64,000 bases of DNA from Cocos nucifera (lineage: Eukaryota > Streptophyta > Magnoliopsida > Arecales > Arecaceae), in assembly GCA_006176705.1 (NCBI GenBank), contig QRFJ01000771.1, forward strand, positions 372,001 to 436,000. The letters are read 5' to 3'. The notes under the pieces were generated by a model. It had not been told where the DNA came from. It saw nothing but the letters and a program-made list of their open reading frames with translations, and made no database searches. How positions within the stretch are numbered: position 1 is the stretch's first letter; each line of letters begins with the position of its first letter. This document shows, one piece after another, positions 29,761-41,327 of the stretch. A program made the position numbers and the translations under genes.

Positions 29761-30480
29761 CTCAAACCAAGTGATACTGATCACCTCGATGGATATCTTG
29801 AGGAAGATATCTATATGGAACAGCCGCTAGGTTTCACATCCAGTGATACTGATCACAAGGTTTGCAAGCTGCAAAGGTCCATATATGGACTTAAGCAAGC
29901 ATCTCGGAGCTGGAACACTCGTTTCAATGATGTGATCAAAAGTTTGGTTTCATCAAAAACGAAGAGGAACCATGTGTTTTCAAAAGGGTCAGCGGGAGCG
30001 CTGTTGTCTTCCTCGTATTGTACGTGGATGACATCCTCCTTATTGGGAATGATATTCCCATGTTGACATCAGTCAAGATGTGGTTGTCCAAGGAATTCTC
30101 CATGAAAGACCTAGGTGAAGCATCCTTTATTCTAGGAATTAAGGTCTATAGGGATAGACCGAATAGGATGCTAGGACTTTCACAGAAAATGTACATAGAG
30201 GAAGTACTAAAGAGGTTTAGTATGGAAAACTCTAAGAGGGGATTAATACCCTTCAGACATGGTATTCATCTTTCCAAGAAGATGTGCCCCAGCACACCTG
30301 AGGAAATAGAACGCATGAGCAAGATCCCTTATGCTTCTGCAATAGGGAGCCTCATGTATGCCATGCTATGTACACGACCTGATATAGCCCATGCTGTGAG
30401 TGTCACAAGCAGATATCAATCAAATCCAGGTGAAGAACACTGGACTTCTGTGAAATGTATCCTTAAGTACTTGAGAAGAA
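29761..30480 (+). pseudogene. copia-2 reverse transcriptase with internal deletion
   Basis: SEKWLEAMKSEIDSMHSNQV is followed directly by the later block YLEEDIYMEQPLGFTSSDTD, so the RT fingers and the first catalytic Asp block (MDVKTAFLNG-type) are missing. A 15-bp copy of AGTGATACTGATCAC (29770-29784, also 29842-29856) sits at the junction. A one-base loss in a T run near 29943 shifts the frame; it recovers in the frame open from 30018 (LYVDDILLIGNDIP, catalytic box intact). Then FSMKDLGEASFILGIKVYRD and RPDIAHAVSVTSRYQSNPGE follow. Not functional. Confidence 0.9.
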
Positions 30481-30784
30481 CTAAGGATATCATGTTGGTC
30501 TTTGGTAACGGAGAACTCCTAGTCCAGGGATACGCAGACTCGGACTTCATGTCCGATATAGATGATCGAAAGTCGACATCTGGTAGACTGTTTGTGCTGG
30601 AAGAGTTCCAAGCAAACGGTAATATCATCTCATCCGCGATTACCTTGAGAAAGGTTACGTTGAGGTCAAGAGAGTCAACTCCGCAGATAATGTGGCAGAC
30701 CCACTTACAAAGCCGTTGGGCCAGCAGAAGATCGAAGCCCACCTTGAGAAGATGGGACTTAGACTTGTAGCCAATTGGCTTTAG
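30481..30784 (+). pseudogene. copia-2 RNase H with deletions
   Basis: GYADSDFMSDIDDRKSTSGR is normal, then sequence jumps to a fragment matching the SSKQ block and again to the YLEKGYVEVKRVNSADNVAD region in another frame. The middle, including the catalytic Glu block, is gone. The original stop (NWL, TAG 30782-30784) is preserved just before the PPT. Confidence 0.87.
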
Positions 30785-30798
30785 GACAAGTGGGAGAT
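30785..30798 (+). other. polypurine tract of copia-2
   Basis: GACAAGTGGGAGAT directly before TGTTAGATATATG. Confidence 0.88.
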
Positions 30799-33070
30799 TG
30801 TTAGATATATGTGCCCTAGAAGCCAGAATTGGCTGACACTTGTAATACACTTCTAGGGGCAAAATTATAATTTTGACTATAATTAATGAAATGGGTTATT
30901 TTCTATCACACCTGTGTATTTAGTTGTCTGTGATACATCCTTTGAGTTAATGGTAATGATAATTCATATTTTCAAGAGTTGAAAATTTAAGACATGAATA
31001 ATCATTATTAACTCATAAACAGCTCCCGACCATAGGATCATCACGAGGATGGTGATTGATCCGGAAGGTTGGTGTACGATCGCTTCTCTTTAGTAGATGA
31101 GTCTTAAGTCTACGGTGTGGAGACACCGGAGCGAAAGTACAGGTACTCGTTAGAGAATGACGAGGGCACTGAGCGTGACCACCTCGAGTAGTCATTAGGA
31201 AGTCTACCTTCTCGTCAATGACTGACTCGATGCTGCAGTAGTGTGTCTGGTTCTTTGACCTGAGATGCATCGGCAGTTCACCTTGAGGGTGTTATAGTTT
31301 GACTACACCATTACTCAGTCTCCTAGCCATATGGAACCCTGAGGTGTATGTTGGCTATAGCATGTTCATTGTAGGAACTGGATTGCATCAAGATGGGATC
31401 TATCTACCTCGGTGGTAGAGGAGCAGCCCTATGATGATCATGAGAATCAAGTCCAGAAATCCATGGCCATGGTAGAGTGAAATAATAGAAAGAGTTTCTA
31501 TTTAGATTTTCACATTGGACTCGAATCGAATGATTACATCATATGACAGAGACTAGGGTTTGACGAGTTCACCTTAACCCTAATCTGATCGGGGCTCAAG
31601 ATAGAAGAACTGAATCACACAGGTAGCTGCACCAAGAGGTTCGCATTCAGCTCTGATGGGTTGCCACCATATACTGCTAGGTGTCACTGGTGGATTTTGG
31701 GAGCAATTAGAATGATTTAGATAATCGATCATTCTAGCTGTTCGAATCAGAAGAGTTCTGATCCATCGAAAGGAGTTTTGATGATGTCTATGATAGAGAT
31801 CATGACATATCCCATTACCATACAGAACTGAACCTAACTGGGTCACACAAACAAGGGTTTGAATCTGGTGATCATCAATTGAACTGATCTAGTTCAATTG
31901 ATCTGAATGAGATTCAATTAGGTTCAAGGAAATCGTGCTAGCACTCGATTGAACCTAACGTTCTTCTTTTACTATCATAAATAAGTTGTCCTGACTGAGC
32001 CAAAGGAGTTTGTGCTCAATCAGAGGCCTTCATATGGTCTGACTGGAGGTTGTCCAAGTCAGAATAGGTTGTCTTATTTGTAAGACATTACCTGCCATTT
32101 TTGGTCACCTGCCATTTCTTGTTCTTTGACTTTGGTCAAAAGTCTACCGTTGACTAGTCAAACGTTGACCATTGACCCTTTGACTTGTGACCACATGTCA
32201 TGCACCTATTGGAGAGCTGGTGGGGGCTTGTCCCCCTGCCAGAACCTGGCAAGGAGAAGGGCGCACGCCAAGGGTGTCGTGAGCCCAAGTAGGAGGCGCC
32301 TAAGAGTCCTTGTTGAACAAGGACTCCACCTCCCTTTAGGATTCCAATCAGAGTTCTACTAAGAATACAGTTTGACTGGTCTTAGGCGCCCTCTAAGGAG
32401 GAATCCAGGGGTCTCTTTTTCAACCAATCAGATTTAGATCTGATTTCACAAAGGGTTGTGATTGGTTGAGAGGAAGAGGAGTTGGATCACGCTTAGTCTA
32501 TAAATAAGACCCTGCGCCCAACCCTAATTCCAATGCAATTAGATACGCCCCAAGGCTGCCTCTCCCCTCCTTCTCCATGCCATACTCTCTTCTCCCCTTG
32601 CTCTCCACGTCCAAAAGTGTTTTGGACTTAGTTTGGTGCGATTCAGATCAAGGAAAGGCGATCAAAAGCAAGAAGGCTGCGCTGCTGCAAAAGGACGACT
32701 GCAGATCTTCAAAAGAGTTTTGAAGATCCTCCAAATCAGATCCAGATCTGATTTTTGGAGGTGTGATAGAGAAGAAGAGGTTCTCCAGATCCAACCCGAG
32801 TGGATATCGGTAGAGGCCAGGCGCTTGCGTGGCTAAGATCCAGAACCTTCTGCTGCAATCAGGATCATCTACAGGGTAATAGGATTACCCAAATCAGGTA
32901 AATTGAATTTGATTTAATTTATCTTATTTTATTTTATTTATTAAAATAATAAGAATCAGATCTGAAATATATCAAGATCTGATAGAGATCAAGAGAAAAT
33001 TTTTGAAATATATCTCTTGATCTAATCAGATCTGGACGAACCTGGACTGGGAAATCAGGATTTTCCTTCA
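30799..33070 (+). repeat. 3' LTR of copia-2
   Basis: TGTTAGATATATGTGCCCTAG to GGATTTTCCTTCA, 2272 bp. TATA box at 32499-32505. Its last 196 bp pair with the LTR fragment next to the gap. Open frames inside (for example 32126-32362, 32633-32836) have no support. Confidence 0.93.
32498..32508 (+). promoter_or_regulatory. TATA box of the copia-2 LTR
   Basis: CTATAAATAAG, about 1.7 kb into the LTR; matching boxes occur at 34153-34160 (old LTR) and 53421-53430 (copia-R). Confidence 0.7.
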
Positions 33071-34727
33071 TGATGATCATGAGAATCAAGTCCATAAGCC
33101 CATGACCATGGCAGAGTGAAATAATAGAAAGAGTTTCTATTAAGGTTTTCACATCGAACTTGAATCAAATGATTAAATCATATGATAGAAATTAGGGTTG
33201 GACGAGTTCACCTTAACCCTAATCTGATCAGGGCTCAAGATAGAAGAACTTAATCACATAGATAGCTACATCGAGAGGTTTATTTTTAGTTTTGATGGGT
33301 TGCCACCATATACTACTAGGTGTCACTGATGGATTTTGGGAGCAATTAGAATAATTTGGATGATCAATCATTCTAGTTGTCTGAATTAGAAAAGTTCTGA
33401 TCCATCGAAAGATATTTCGATGATGTCGATGATAGAGATTATGATATATCCCATTATCATACAGAACTAAATCTAACTAGATCACACAAATAAGGATTTG
33501 GATCTGGATATCATCAATTGGACTAATCCAGTTCAATTGATTTGAATTAGATTTAATTAGGTTCAAGAAAATCATCCTAGCACATGATTGAGCCTAATGT
33601 TCTCCTTCAATTATCATTAAAAGTTGTCTTGACTGAGCCAAATGTATTTATGCTCACTCAGATATCTTTACTTGATCTGACTGAAGCTTGTCTAGGTCAA
33701 AAAAGGATTATCTTAATTTATGAGATAAATTTGAGACAACACCTACCATTTTTCGTTACCTGCTAATTCTTATCTTTTGACTTTGGTCAAACGTTGACCT
33801 TTGACACTTAGACATCTGTCCATGTGTCATGCATCCATAGGAGAGTAGATAGGGACTTGTCTCCTTACTAGAAAATGGAAAGGATGGGGCTCACACCTAG
33901 GAAGGCGTGCGCACAAGGATAGGGATGCCTGGAGTCCCATATAGATGGGATGCCAGGTTGCTTCTTGGAATCAACTTAGGTAGGCACCTAAGACTCAGCT
34001 TTGACCAATCTTGGCACCACCAAAGGATGATTTGAGGGGACTCTCATCTGATTAGATCAGCTGATGTCATCCCACCAATCAGATTTAGATCTAATTGCAT
34101 GAAGTGATATGATTGGCTGGGATGATGTGGCATTGCATGGCGCAACAGGGTCTATATAAATCCTGTCTGCGCCAAGCTTTAAAGATGAACACCCATAGCC
34201 CATGCCACAAGGCTACTCCTCTCCCTCCTCCATGCCATCTTCAGGTCCTCTCTCTCCTCTGCACACCCAAGGAGATTTGGGCTCCAGTTTGATGTGATCC
34301 AGGTAAGAGAAAGGTGATGAGAAAGGAAAAAGGTAGCACTGCTGCAAGAGATGATTCCAGATCTTCAAAAGGAGTTTTGAAGATCCTCCAAATTAGATCT
34401 AGATATGATATTTGGAGAGATGATAAAGAAGGAGAAGATCTTCAGATCTAGCCTAAGTGGATACTGATAGAGGCCAGGCACTTGCGTGGCTAGATCCAGA
34501 ACCTCAAGCAATTAGCAGGATCATCATAGGATAATCTGATTTTCCAACAAAAAATATAAAATTAAATTAGATTTAATTTACCTTTTATTTTATTTATTAG
34601 ATCTATAAAATTAGATTTAAAATATCTCAGATCTAATCTAGGTTCAAAAGAAAAATTTTTGAAATATCTCTTTTGATCCAATCAGATCTGAACGAACCTG
34701 ATCCGAAAAAACTAAATTTTTCCTTCA
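33071..34727 (+). repeat. older, partial LTR related to copia-2
   Basis: Starts abruptly with TGATGATCATGAGAATCAAG, which corresponds to about 31433 inside the copia-2 LTR, and runs co-linearly to an LTR end TTTTTCCTTCA. It is clearly diverged from the copia-2 LTR, with a TATA box at 34153-34160. The missing first 630 bp presumably lie on the far side of copia-2, in or beyond the gap. It abuts Sirevirus gag at 34728, so it may be a solo LTR or an element end that had entered the Sirevirus. Confidence 0.85.
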
Positions 34728-35675
34728 AGTATAATGAGGAAGACAACAAGAAGAAAAAGATAATAGCACTAAAATCCATGGTTGATGAAGAAGAAGATGA
34801 TCTATCCATCAGTGAGGAAAATGATGAAGAGAGGGATCCTGGTGATTAGAAAATTTAAGAAATTTATGAGAAGAAGAAGATAAGGATTCAAGAAAAGGAG
34901 CTTCATTAGAGGAGAAGCCAATAGGAAGAAAGAAAAAGAAAAAGAGAGGGATCAGCCTACTTGCTACGAATTCAAGAAGCCAGGATATTTTAGGATTGAA
35001 TGTCCTCTATTGAAGAAGGGGCCAAAAAGAATAAAAAGAAAAGCCATGTTAGTAACTTGAAGCGATAGCGACGAGTCAAGCTCGGAGGAAGAAAACTAAA
35101 ACGAAGCAAATTTATGTTTCATGGCACAAAATGATGAGGTATCCTCCACTCTTGATTCAGATTTTATCTTTGATGAGCTTCAAGATGCTTTTTATGACTT
35201 GATGAAAGATTTTAAAAAGATAAGTTCAAAAAATAAAAATCTTAAGAAAATGACTTAAACACTTCTGAAAGAAAAGAGAGAGATAATTAGTAGCCACAAT
35301 AAGTTAAAAGAAGAAAACAAAATCATAAAGGATGAATTGGATAAATTAAAGCCTTTAGTTGATATATTTACTTGTAGTTCTAAAAAATTATAAATGATTT
35401 TAAATAATCAAAGAGGAGTTTATGATAAGACCGGACTAAGATATAAACCTAAAGACAAAACCAAGTTTCTAAAAATTTTTTTTACTACACCCATCTCTAA
35501 TAGCACTTCTCATACCATTTGCTTTAGATGCAAAAAGATAGGACATAAGGCTTTTGAATGCAATACTAGAAAATTTAATGAAAAGTATGTTAAAAGTATT
35601 TGGATTCCAAAAGGAACCATGTTTACTAATCCTAAAGGATCCAAGAAGACTTGGGTACCTAAAACTATCATTTGA
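34728..35675 (+). pseudogene. Sirevirus gag, C-terminal half
   Basis: Acidic and Lys-rich stretches, then a decayed knuckle CYEFKKPGYFRIECP (second Cys and His replaced), a coiled-coil region (FDELQDAFYDLMKDFKKISS), and an intact second knuckle CFRCKKIGHKAFEC at about 35519-35560. The last part, open at 35394-35675, ends KGSKKTWVPKTII. Many stops upstream. Confidence 0.83.
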
Positions 35676-36260
35676 TTTTTTGTGCAGGAATGCCTTGCAG
35701 CCCAAGGAGCAAAACAAGAGTGGAAATTAGATAGCGACTGCTCAAGGCATATGTCGGATGACAAGCAACAATTCATCATCCTAGAAAGAAAAAAAGAAGA
35801 GTAGTCACCTTTGGTGATAATGGCAAAGATAAAATAATTAGCTATGGTAAAATTTAGATTACTCCTACCATCTTTATAGATAATGTATTGTTAGTTGATA
35901 ATTTAAAACATAACTTGCTTAGTATCAGTCAACTTTGTAATAAAGGTTTTAAAGTCTCTTTTGAATCTTCTTTGTGCAAAGTATTTTATTCCTTGGATGA
36001 TAGCTTAAAATTCATTAGATTTAGGCATGAAAATATCTACATGGTGAATCTTGATGAAATTGCCATGAAGAGTAGCCAATGCCTAGTTGCAATGAATGCT
36101 AACATAAAAGAAACTAGTTGGCTTTGGCACCAAAGATTAGATCATGCTAGCATGCATACTCTTTATAAATTGCATAATAAAGACTTAGTTAAGGGGCTAC
36201 CAAAACTAAATTTCAAAGTTGATCATGTTTGTGATGATTATCAATTTAGAAAATAAACTA
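35676..36260 (+). pseudogene. Sirevirus protease and pre-integrase
   Basis: The active-site region reads WKLDSDCSRHMSDDK (family D-S-G-C-S, Gly to Asp here). A frame change follows in a purine run near 35795. The frame open from 35888 carries NLLSISQLCNKGFKVSFESS and the pre-integrase WLWHQRLDHASMHTLYKL. Confidence 0.82.
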
Positions 36261-37270
36261 GGAAGAGTTTCAAATCCAAAAATATGATTTCAACTTCTAG
36301 GCATCTTGAATTGATTCATATGGATTTATTTGGACCTACTAGGACTACAAGCCTAGGAGGAAAGCAGTATGGTCTAGTAATTGTTGATGATTATTCTCAT
36401 CTCACTTGAGTTCTATTTTTAGCTTACAAAGATGAAGCATTTTCAATGTTTTTAAAATTTTACAAGAAAATAACAAATGAAAAGAACTCTATTGTGGTAT
36501 GTATTTATCGTGATCATGGCACAGAATTTGAAAATAAATATTTTGAAGAATTTTGCAATGAATATGGTATAGAACATAATTTTCTAATACCTAGAACTCC
36601 TCAACAAAATGGGGTTGTTGAAAGAAAGAATAGAACTTTAGTTGATATGGCGCTTACCATATTGTGTGAAGGAAATCTACTCAAATACTTTTAGGCTGAA
36701 GCCATTAACATAGCATGTTACATCCTAAATAGAGTTTCTATTTACCTGATCTTAAAGAAGATCCCCTATGAGCTTTAAAAAGGAAAAAGACCTAATATTA
36801 ATTATTTTCATATTTTTGGTTGCAAATGTTTTATTCATAACAATGGTAAAGATAATCTAGGCAAATCTGATACTAAGATAGATGAGGGTATATTCCTTGG
36901 ATATTCTACATCTAGCAAAGCATATAGAGTCTTCAACAAACACTCTTTGGTTATTAAAGAATCTATACATATTATCTTTGATGAAGCTAACAATCAATCT
37001 TCGAGAAAGAAAGATGTTTTTGATGATAATACAGAAATTTTTGAAAATGGAATGAAGGACCTAAACTTGAAGGATAATAACATTCAAGACAAAGATAAAC
37101 CTACAACAATCTTGGAACAAAGCAATGAAGCATCTAATGATCATAGAGATCTACCTAAGGAGTGGAGGTTTGCATACCATCACCCAAGAGAATTGATATT
37201 AGGTGATCCTTCGCAAGGGATAAGAACTAGATCCTCTTTTTAGGATACATTTGATTATCTTGCATTTATT
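36261..37270 (+). pseudogene. Sirevirus integrase
   Basis: In the same frame as 35888: HMDLFGPTRTTSLGGKQYGL (first Asp), CIYRDHGTEFENKYFEEFCN (second Asp), RTPQQNGVVERKNRTLVDMA (Glu). Stops replace Trp and Gln codons. The C-terminus has IFGCKCFIHNNGKDNLGKSD and the hinge before RT. Confidence 0.86.
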
Positions 37271-38275
37271 TCTCAAATAGAATCTAAAAACATAGAAGAA
37301 GCTGAACAAGATTCTAATTGGATGCTAGCCATGCAAGATGAGCTAAACCAATTTAAAAGAAATAATGTATGGACTCTTGTAAGTAGACCCATAGATCATC
37401 CTATAATTGGTATAAAATGGGTATTTAGGAATAAATTAGATGAACATGGTAATGTTGTAAAAAATAAAGCTAGATTAGTTGCTAAAGGATATAATCAAGA
37501 AGAAGAAATTTACTTTTATGAAACATATGCATCTATAGCAAGATTAGAGGCTATTAGATTGTTACTTGCTTTTGTCTATTATATGAATTTTAAATTATTT
37601 TAAATGGATGTGAAAAGAGCCTTTTTGAATGATTATATTGTTGAAGAAGTATTTGTAGAACAACCACCCAGATTTGAAAATCACTCACTTCCCAATCATG
37701 TATATAAGTTAAATAAAGCACTCTATGGACTTAAACAAGCACCTAGAGCATGGTATGAGAGATTGAGCAAATTTTTATTATAAAATAATTTTATTAGAGG
37801 AAGTGTAGACACCACACTATTTTTTAAAAAGAAAAATAATGACCTTCTTGTAGTTCAAATATATGTAGATGACATCATATTCGGAGCTACTGATGAAATT
37901 CTTTGTTAAGAGTTTGCTAAGTTGATGTAGAGTAAATTTAAAATGAGCATGATGGGGTAGCTGAATTTCTTTCTTGGACTACAAGTCAAACAATCAAAGA
38001 AAGATATTTTTATTTGCCAAATAAAGTACATTAAGGAGACGCTCAAGAAGTTTGGCATGAAAAATGGAAAGAAGATCGACACACCCATGAGCCCCTCATG
38101 CAAACTTGACAAAGGTGAAAATGGTAAGAATGTAAATGAAAAGCTCTACAGAGGTATGATAGGATCCCTACTTTACTTAACTACAAGTAGGCCTGATATA
38201 TTATTTAATGTATGCATGTATGCTAGATTTCAATCTAATCCTAAAGAATCACACTTCCTAGCTATTAAGAGAATA
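37271..38275 (+). pseudogene. Sirevirus reverse transcriptase
   Basis: Same frame throughout, broken only by stops: VWTLVSRPIDHPIIGIKWVF, NKARLVAKGYNQEEEI, MDVKRAFLND (first Asp), LYGLKQAPRAWYERLS, IYVDDIIFGATDE (YVDD intact), RGMIGSLLYLTTSRPDILFN. Absence of frameshifts over more than 2 kb suggests decay mainly by point mutation. Confidence 0.88.
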
Positions 38276-38690
38276 CCAGTGGCACCTGTCAATTTCTAGG
38301 ATTGAACTTGATCTCTTGGTATAGCAAAAAGCAAAACTCTATAGCACTATCAATGGCCGAGGCTGAATATGTTGCTGCGGGGAGTTGCAGTGTTCAAATA
38401 CTTTGGATCAAATAATAACTCAAAGACTTTGGAATTAAGCAAAATAAGATACCTATTAGATATGATAACACTAGTGCCATAAACTTGACAAAAAATTTTA
38501 TTCAACATTCAAGAACCAAACACATTAAAATTAGATATCATTTCATTAGAGATTCTGTTCAAAATAATAACATTGTGCTTGAGTTTATTTCAACTGAAAA
38601 TCAACTAGCTGACATTTTTATAAAATCTCTAAGTGAAGATAGATTCTCAAAAATCTAGGATGAACTTGGTATTTGTGATCCACTTTGAAA
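38276..38690 (+). pseudogene. Sirevirus RNase H with deletion
   Basis: After HFLAIKRI the frame changes and the region with the first catalytic Asp is missing. It resumes at CQFLG-like sequence and then has SIALSMAEAEYVAAGSCSVQ (Glu), IRYDNTSAINLTKN (Asp), HIKIRYHFIRDSVQNNNIVL. Ends at ICDPL and TGA near 38687. Confidence 0.84.
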
Positions 38691-39066
38691 ATTTTTAATC
38701 TTGAATTTATTGGATCATTTTTTATCACCTTCCATCATCCTTAACACCCCTAATCCCATCTTAAAAAATTTAAGAAAAATAGGCTTGAAATTCCTCCTCT
38801 ATTTTGATTTCTTCTCCCTGTGCTCGAGAAGTCTCGGGTTATTCACGAGACCTCTTGGCTGGATTTTGAGACCTCTCATGCTAAATGCTAGAGCTCTCAA
38901 AGTTTTCAAGACGTCTAGTCTTTAAGATGAGAGCTTTCGATTCTTGTGGGCCCTCTTTTTAATCGATCTACATGACATCCCCTATTTCATTTATTCATTC
39001 CATTCTTCCGAGAGCTCTCCTCCAAACTCTCCAAAACTCTCCTCCTCTCCTTAAGTGCTTCCTTGT
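38691..39066 (+). other. Sirevirus post-pol spacer with palindromic words
   Basis: No reliable frame. At 38825-38940 and 39005 it holds about seven words of the type GAGACCTCTC, AGAGCTCTC or AGACGTCT. Similar words, mostly in inverse orientation, recur in the LTR at 40255-40565. Confidence 0.55.
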
Positions 39067-39561
39067 CCTGCACCAGCACCTCCCTCATCTTTTGATCAAG
39101 ATCTTTTAATTGAAAGGATGGTAGAAGAAGTGGTTCAGAAAGTATCTGAAAGATTTATGGATATACTATCCAGTGTGAGGCATCAACTCTTTGTATGCAT
39201 TGAAGAATAAAGAATATCCACTGAAGGTCAAACAGAAATGCTTAGCCAACAAATTAGGGGATTATCCCAAAGACTAGAAATTTTGGAGGAGCAACATAAG
39301 ACGCCAGCTTAGATTGAACTATCCCTATCCGAGAATGCCAAAATTGCACAGAGACTTGAAGAGAACATCACTGTTCAGTGCACCATGGCTGAAGTCTTTA
39401 TTTTCATCCTGTGGTAGATTTTGAGTCGGACTCCATCCTCTTCTGGACCATCATCTTCTTCTAGACTATCACCTTCTCCTAGACCTGCTCCTCACTTATC
39501 CTCTACTAGATCCAAATCTTCCTCTGAATCCATCATTAAGTTTTTTTCTGATGAGGACTAG
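39067..39561 (+). pseudogene. post-pol coiled-coil and Ser-rich frame of the Sirevirus-like element
   Basis: One frame with three in-frame stops: FDQDLLIERMVEEVVQKVSE, SQQIRGLSQRLEILEEQHKT (coiled coil), then a Ser/Pro-rich tail (SSSGPSSSSRLSPSPRPAPH) ending FFSDED before TAG 39559-39561. It sits where some Sireviruses carry an extra (env-like) frame. I see no signal peptide or membrane segment, so an envelope role is not supported. Function unknown. Confidence 0.5.
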
Positions 39562-40039
39562 GTCTAGTATCTCTTTTGTTTTGACTTTCGATTTAGGTAT
39601 ACTGGTATGAGATTCATTTTTTGTAAACCAACATATATCTCTATCTATGTATTATTACATCTTGTAATGAAATCAATCCTTTTTATGTTCTTACCTTTTT
39701 ATGATTCTCTTATTATGGTGATTTTGATGTTGACAAAAAGAAAGAGAAATATTAAGGAGAAATATGCAAATGTATAATTAATTCAAATCAAAATACAAAT
39801 GTATAATCAATTCAAACTAATATACACAAAAAGGAACTTTTAGAAAATGAAATGATTGAAATAAACAAATACAAAATGAAAAGAATGTTATTCAAATCCT
39901 ATTCATTTCATGAGAGCATACATTAAGGAAGAGCTTTAGCACAAAAATTTTGCATTCATTAGTTCATGATATACAAATTACTTACACTCCTTTTATGGCT
40001 TGCTTAATATTTTGTCACCATCAAAAAGAGAAAGATTAT
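39562..40039 (+). other. Sirevirus 3' UTR with repeated polypurine stretches
   Basis: No gene. ACAAAAAGAAAGAGAAAT (39733-39750) and TCAAAAAGAGAAAGATTAT (40021-40039) both follow a TTGATG/TTGTCACC context; the second abuts the LTR and is the likely PPT. Multiplied PPTs are a known trait of Sireviruses. Confidence 0.65.
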
Positions 40040-41327
40040 TGAACCCCCTAAGTGATTTTGATGATGACCAAATATTAAAGCAAATGATTACTAATATATT
40101 TTATTTTAAATATTTTAATGTCAGAAGAAAGAGAGCTCTTTGATCAAAATAAGAAAGACATAAAGTGGAATTCAAATAAAAATTGAATCTTCTTGATTGG
40201 TGCAAAAATTTTCTCAAAATTGCCTTGGAGCAGTCTTCGAGACATCTCAAAATTTTTTTAAGAGCTCTCGAGTAGACTGGCATGCCCTAAATGCAGTTCT
40301 GGCTTGATTTTGAGAGGTCTCAAGTGAATTTCAATAGTGAGAGGTCTTAGGTGATAGAAATCTAATTTTTGTGCTTTGAGAGCTAGAGGTCTCGCAGTTC
40401 CAGCAAGATGTCTTGTTGAGAATTGAGAGGTCTTGGTTTTAGGCAAGCCATTTTTTTCAGAAAGCTGATTTTTCATGCGACTAAAGGTGAGAGCTCTCCT
40501 GATCAAATTAAGAGGCCTCTTAACCTGGTGAGATGTCTCAAGACAAACTAAGAGGTCTCGAGACTCGACGACAACCTTTTGATGGAGCATTCCAGATCAG
40601 ATTTTTTCAATCTCAATGGCTAATTGCTACTCTCCAATGATTGGATCTCAGTTTTTCTGAGCTCCAATCATCACCAAAAGAGAGGAAATATGGTAGATAT
40701 AGAAGAAAGAAGGCTTATTTTTAATTGATCTGAGAAAAATGAGAGAAAGCGAAGCATGCTCTATTCTTGAACGAATACCTAATCTCCAATCAATCAGTTC
40801 TCTTAAGCTTTGAAGAATCCTTAAGTGCATTAACTCCACGTATTCAAAGAGGCTTTCAACGAACTACAAGGATAACTTTTCTGCTCATTCAAAGGGGCAT
40901 TTTGAGTTATAAAATTTTTTTTCCTCTTTCCATGTACTTGATTTCATCAATGGCTAAAACTTGGGTTTTGGGGTTTTTCTCTCCTCTGTTTATTCAGATT
41001 GATTTGTCTAATTCTTGAAGGGTTGTGGTTGGTGAACCTAGAAAAAAACTAACTAGATTTTTGGATAGTGAGCCTAAGAAAACTATTCGACTGTAATCTT
41101 GCAGGATTATAGTGAAATTCCCAAGAATTTACTTGGGGAGTAGATGTGGGAGCTAGAAGAGCACCAAACCACTATAAAATTCTCTTGTTTATGTGTGTGC
41201 TCTTGGTTGTATCTTCTATTTGCCCTCATATTTGATTCACTTAGGATTTAATCATTTATCACCACACATATCTACTTTAAATTTTTGAAAACCCAATTCA
41301 CCCCCCCTTGGGTTGTCTATTTAGGCA
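40040..41327 (+). repeat. 3' LTR of the Sirevirus-like element
   Basis: Starts TGAACCCCCTAAGTGATTTTG and ends at about TTTAGGCA after CACCCCCCCTTGGGTTGTCT. TATA box TATAAAA at 40908-40914. No partner LTR is visible, so ends are by family resemblance only. About ten palindromic GAGAGGTCTC-like words lie in its U3 part. Confidence 0.75.
40908..40914 (+). promoter_or_regulatory. TATA box of the Sirevirus-like LTR
   Basis: TATAAAA about 870 bp into the LTR, leaving about 410 bp for R-U5. Confidence 0.5.

Larger units (their letters stand above)
25234..33070 (+). mobile_element. young defective copia element 'copia-2'
   Basis: Truncated 5' LTR (196 bp after the gap), perfect iMet PBS, 1.86-kb leader, gag, protease, integrase, RT and RNase H with deletions, PPT and a 2272-bp 3' LTR. 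The comparable 196 bp of the LTRs (25234-25429 and 32875-33070) are equal in length and differ at four sites, all transitions, about 2%. The element therefore looks the youngest here. Its 3' neighbour is an older LTR of a related family, into which it seems to have jumped. Confidence 0.9.
34728..41327 (+). mobile_element. Sirevirus-like copia element, 5' truncated
   Basis: Order: gag (from its middle), protease, integrase, RT, RNase H, a downstream coiled-coil frame, repeated polypurine stretches, 3' LTR. Features of the Sirevirus branch are the gag with two zinc knuckles, the extra region after pol, the repeated PPT-like tracts, and the LTR beginning TTGAACCCCCTAAGTGATTT and ending with CAATTCACCCCCCCTTGGG. 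The 5' LTR and PBS are not in the window. Confidence 0.85.

Noticed and set aside
30416..30862. 148-codon minus-strand frame
   Set aside because: Antisense to copia-2 RNase H and extends into the LTR; the plus strand carries the family motifs.
31013..32362. Several frames of 78-88 codons in the copia-2 3' LTR
   Set aside because: No recognisable motif, both strands, inside an LTR; not conserved in the older related LTR at 33071-34727.
38691..39561. Envelope gene of the Sirevirus-like element
   Set aside because: A post-pol frame exists, but I see no signal peptide, membrane segment or glycoprotein-like features; only a coiled coil and a Ser/Pro tail.
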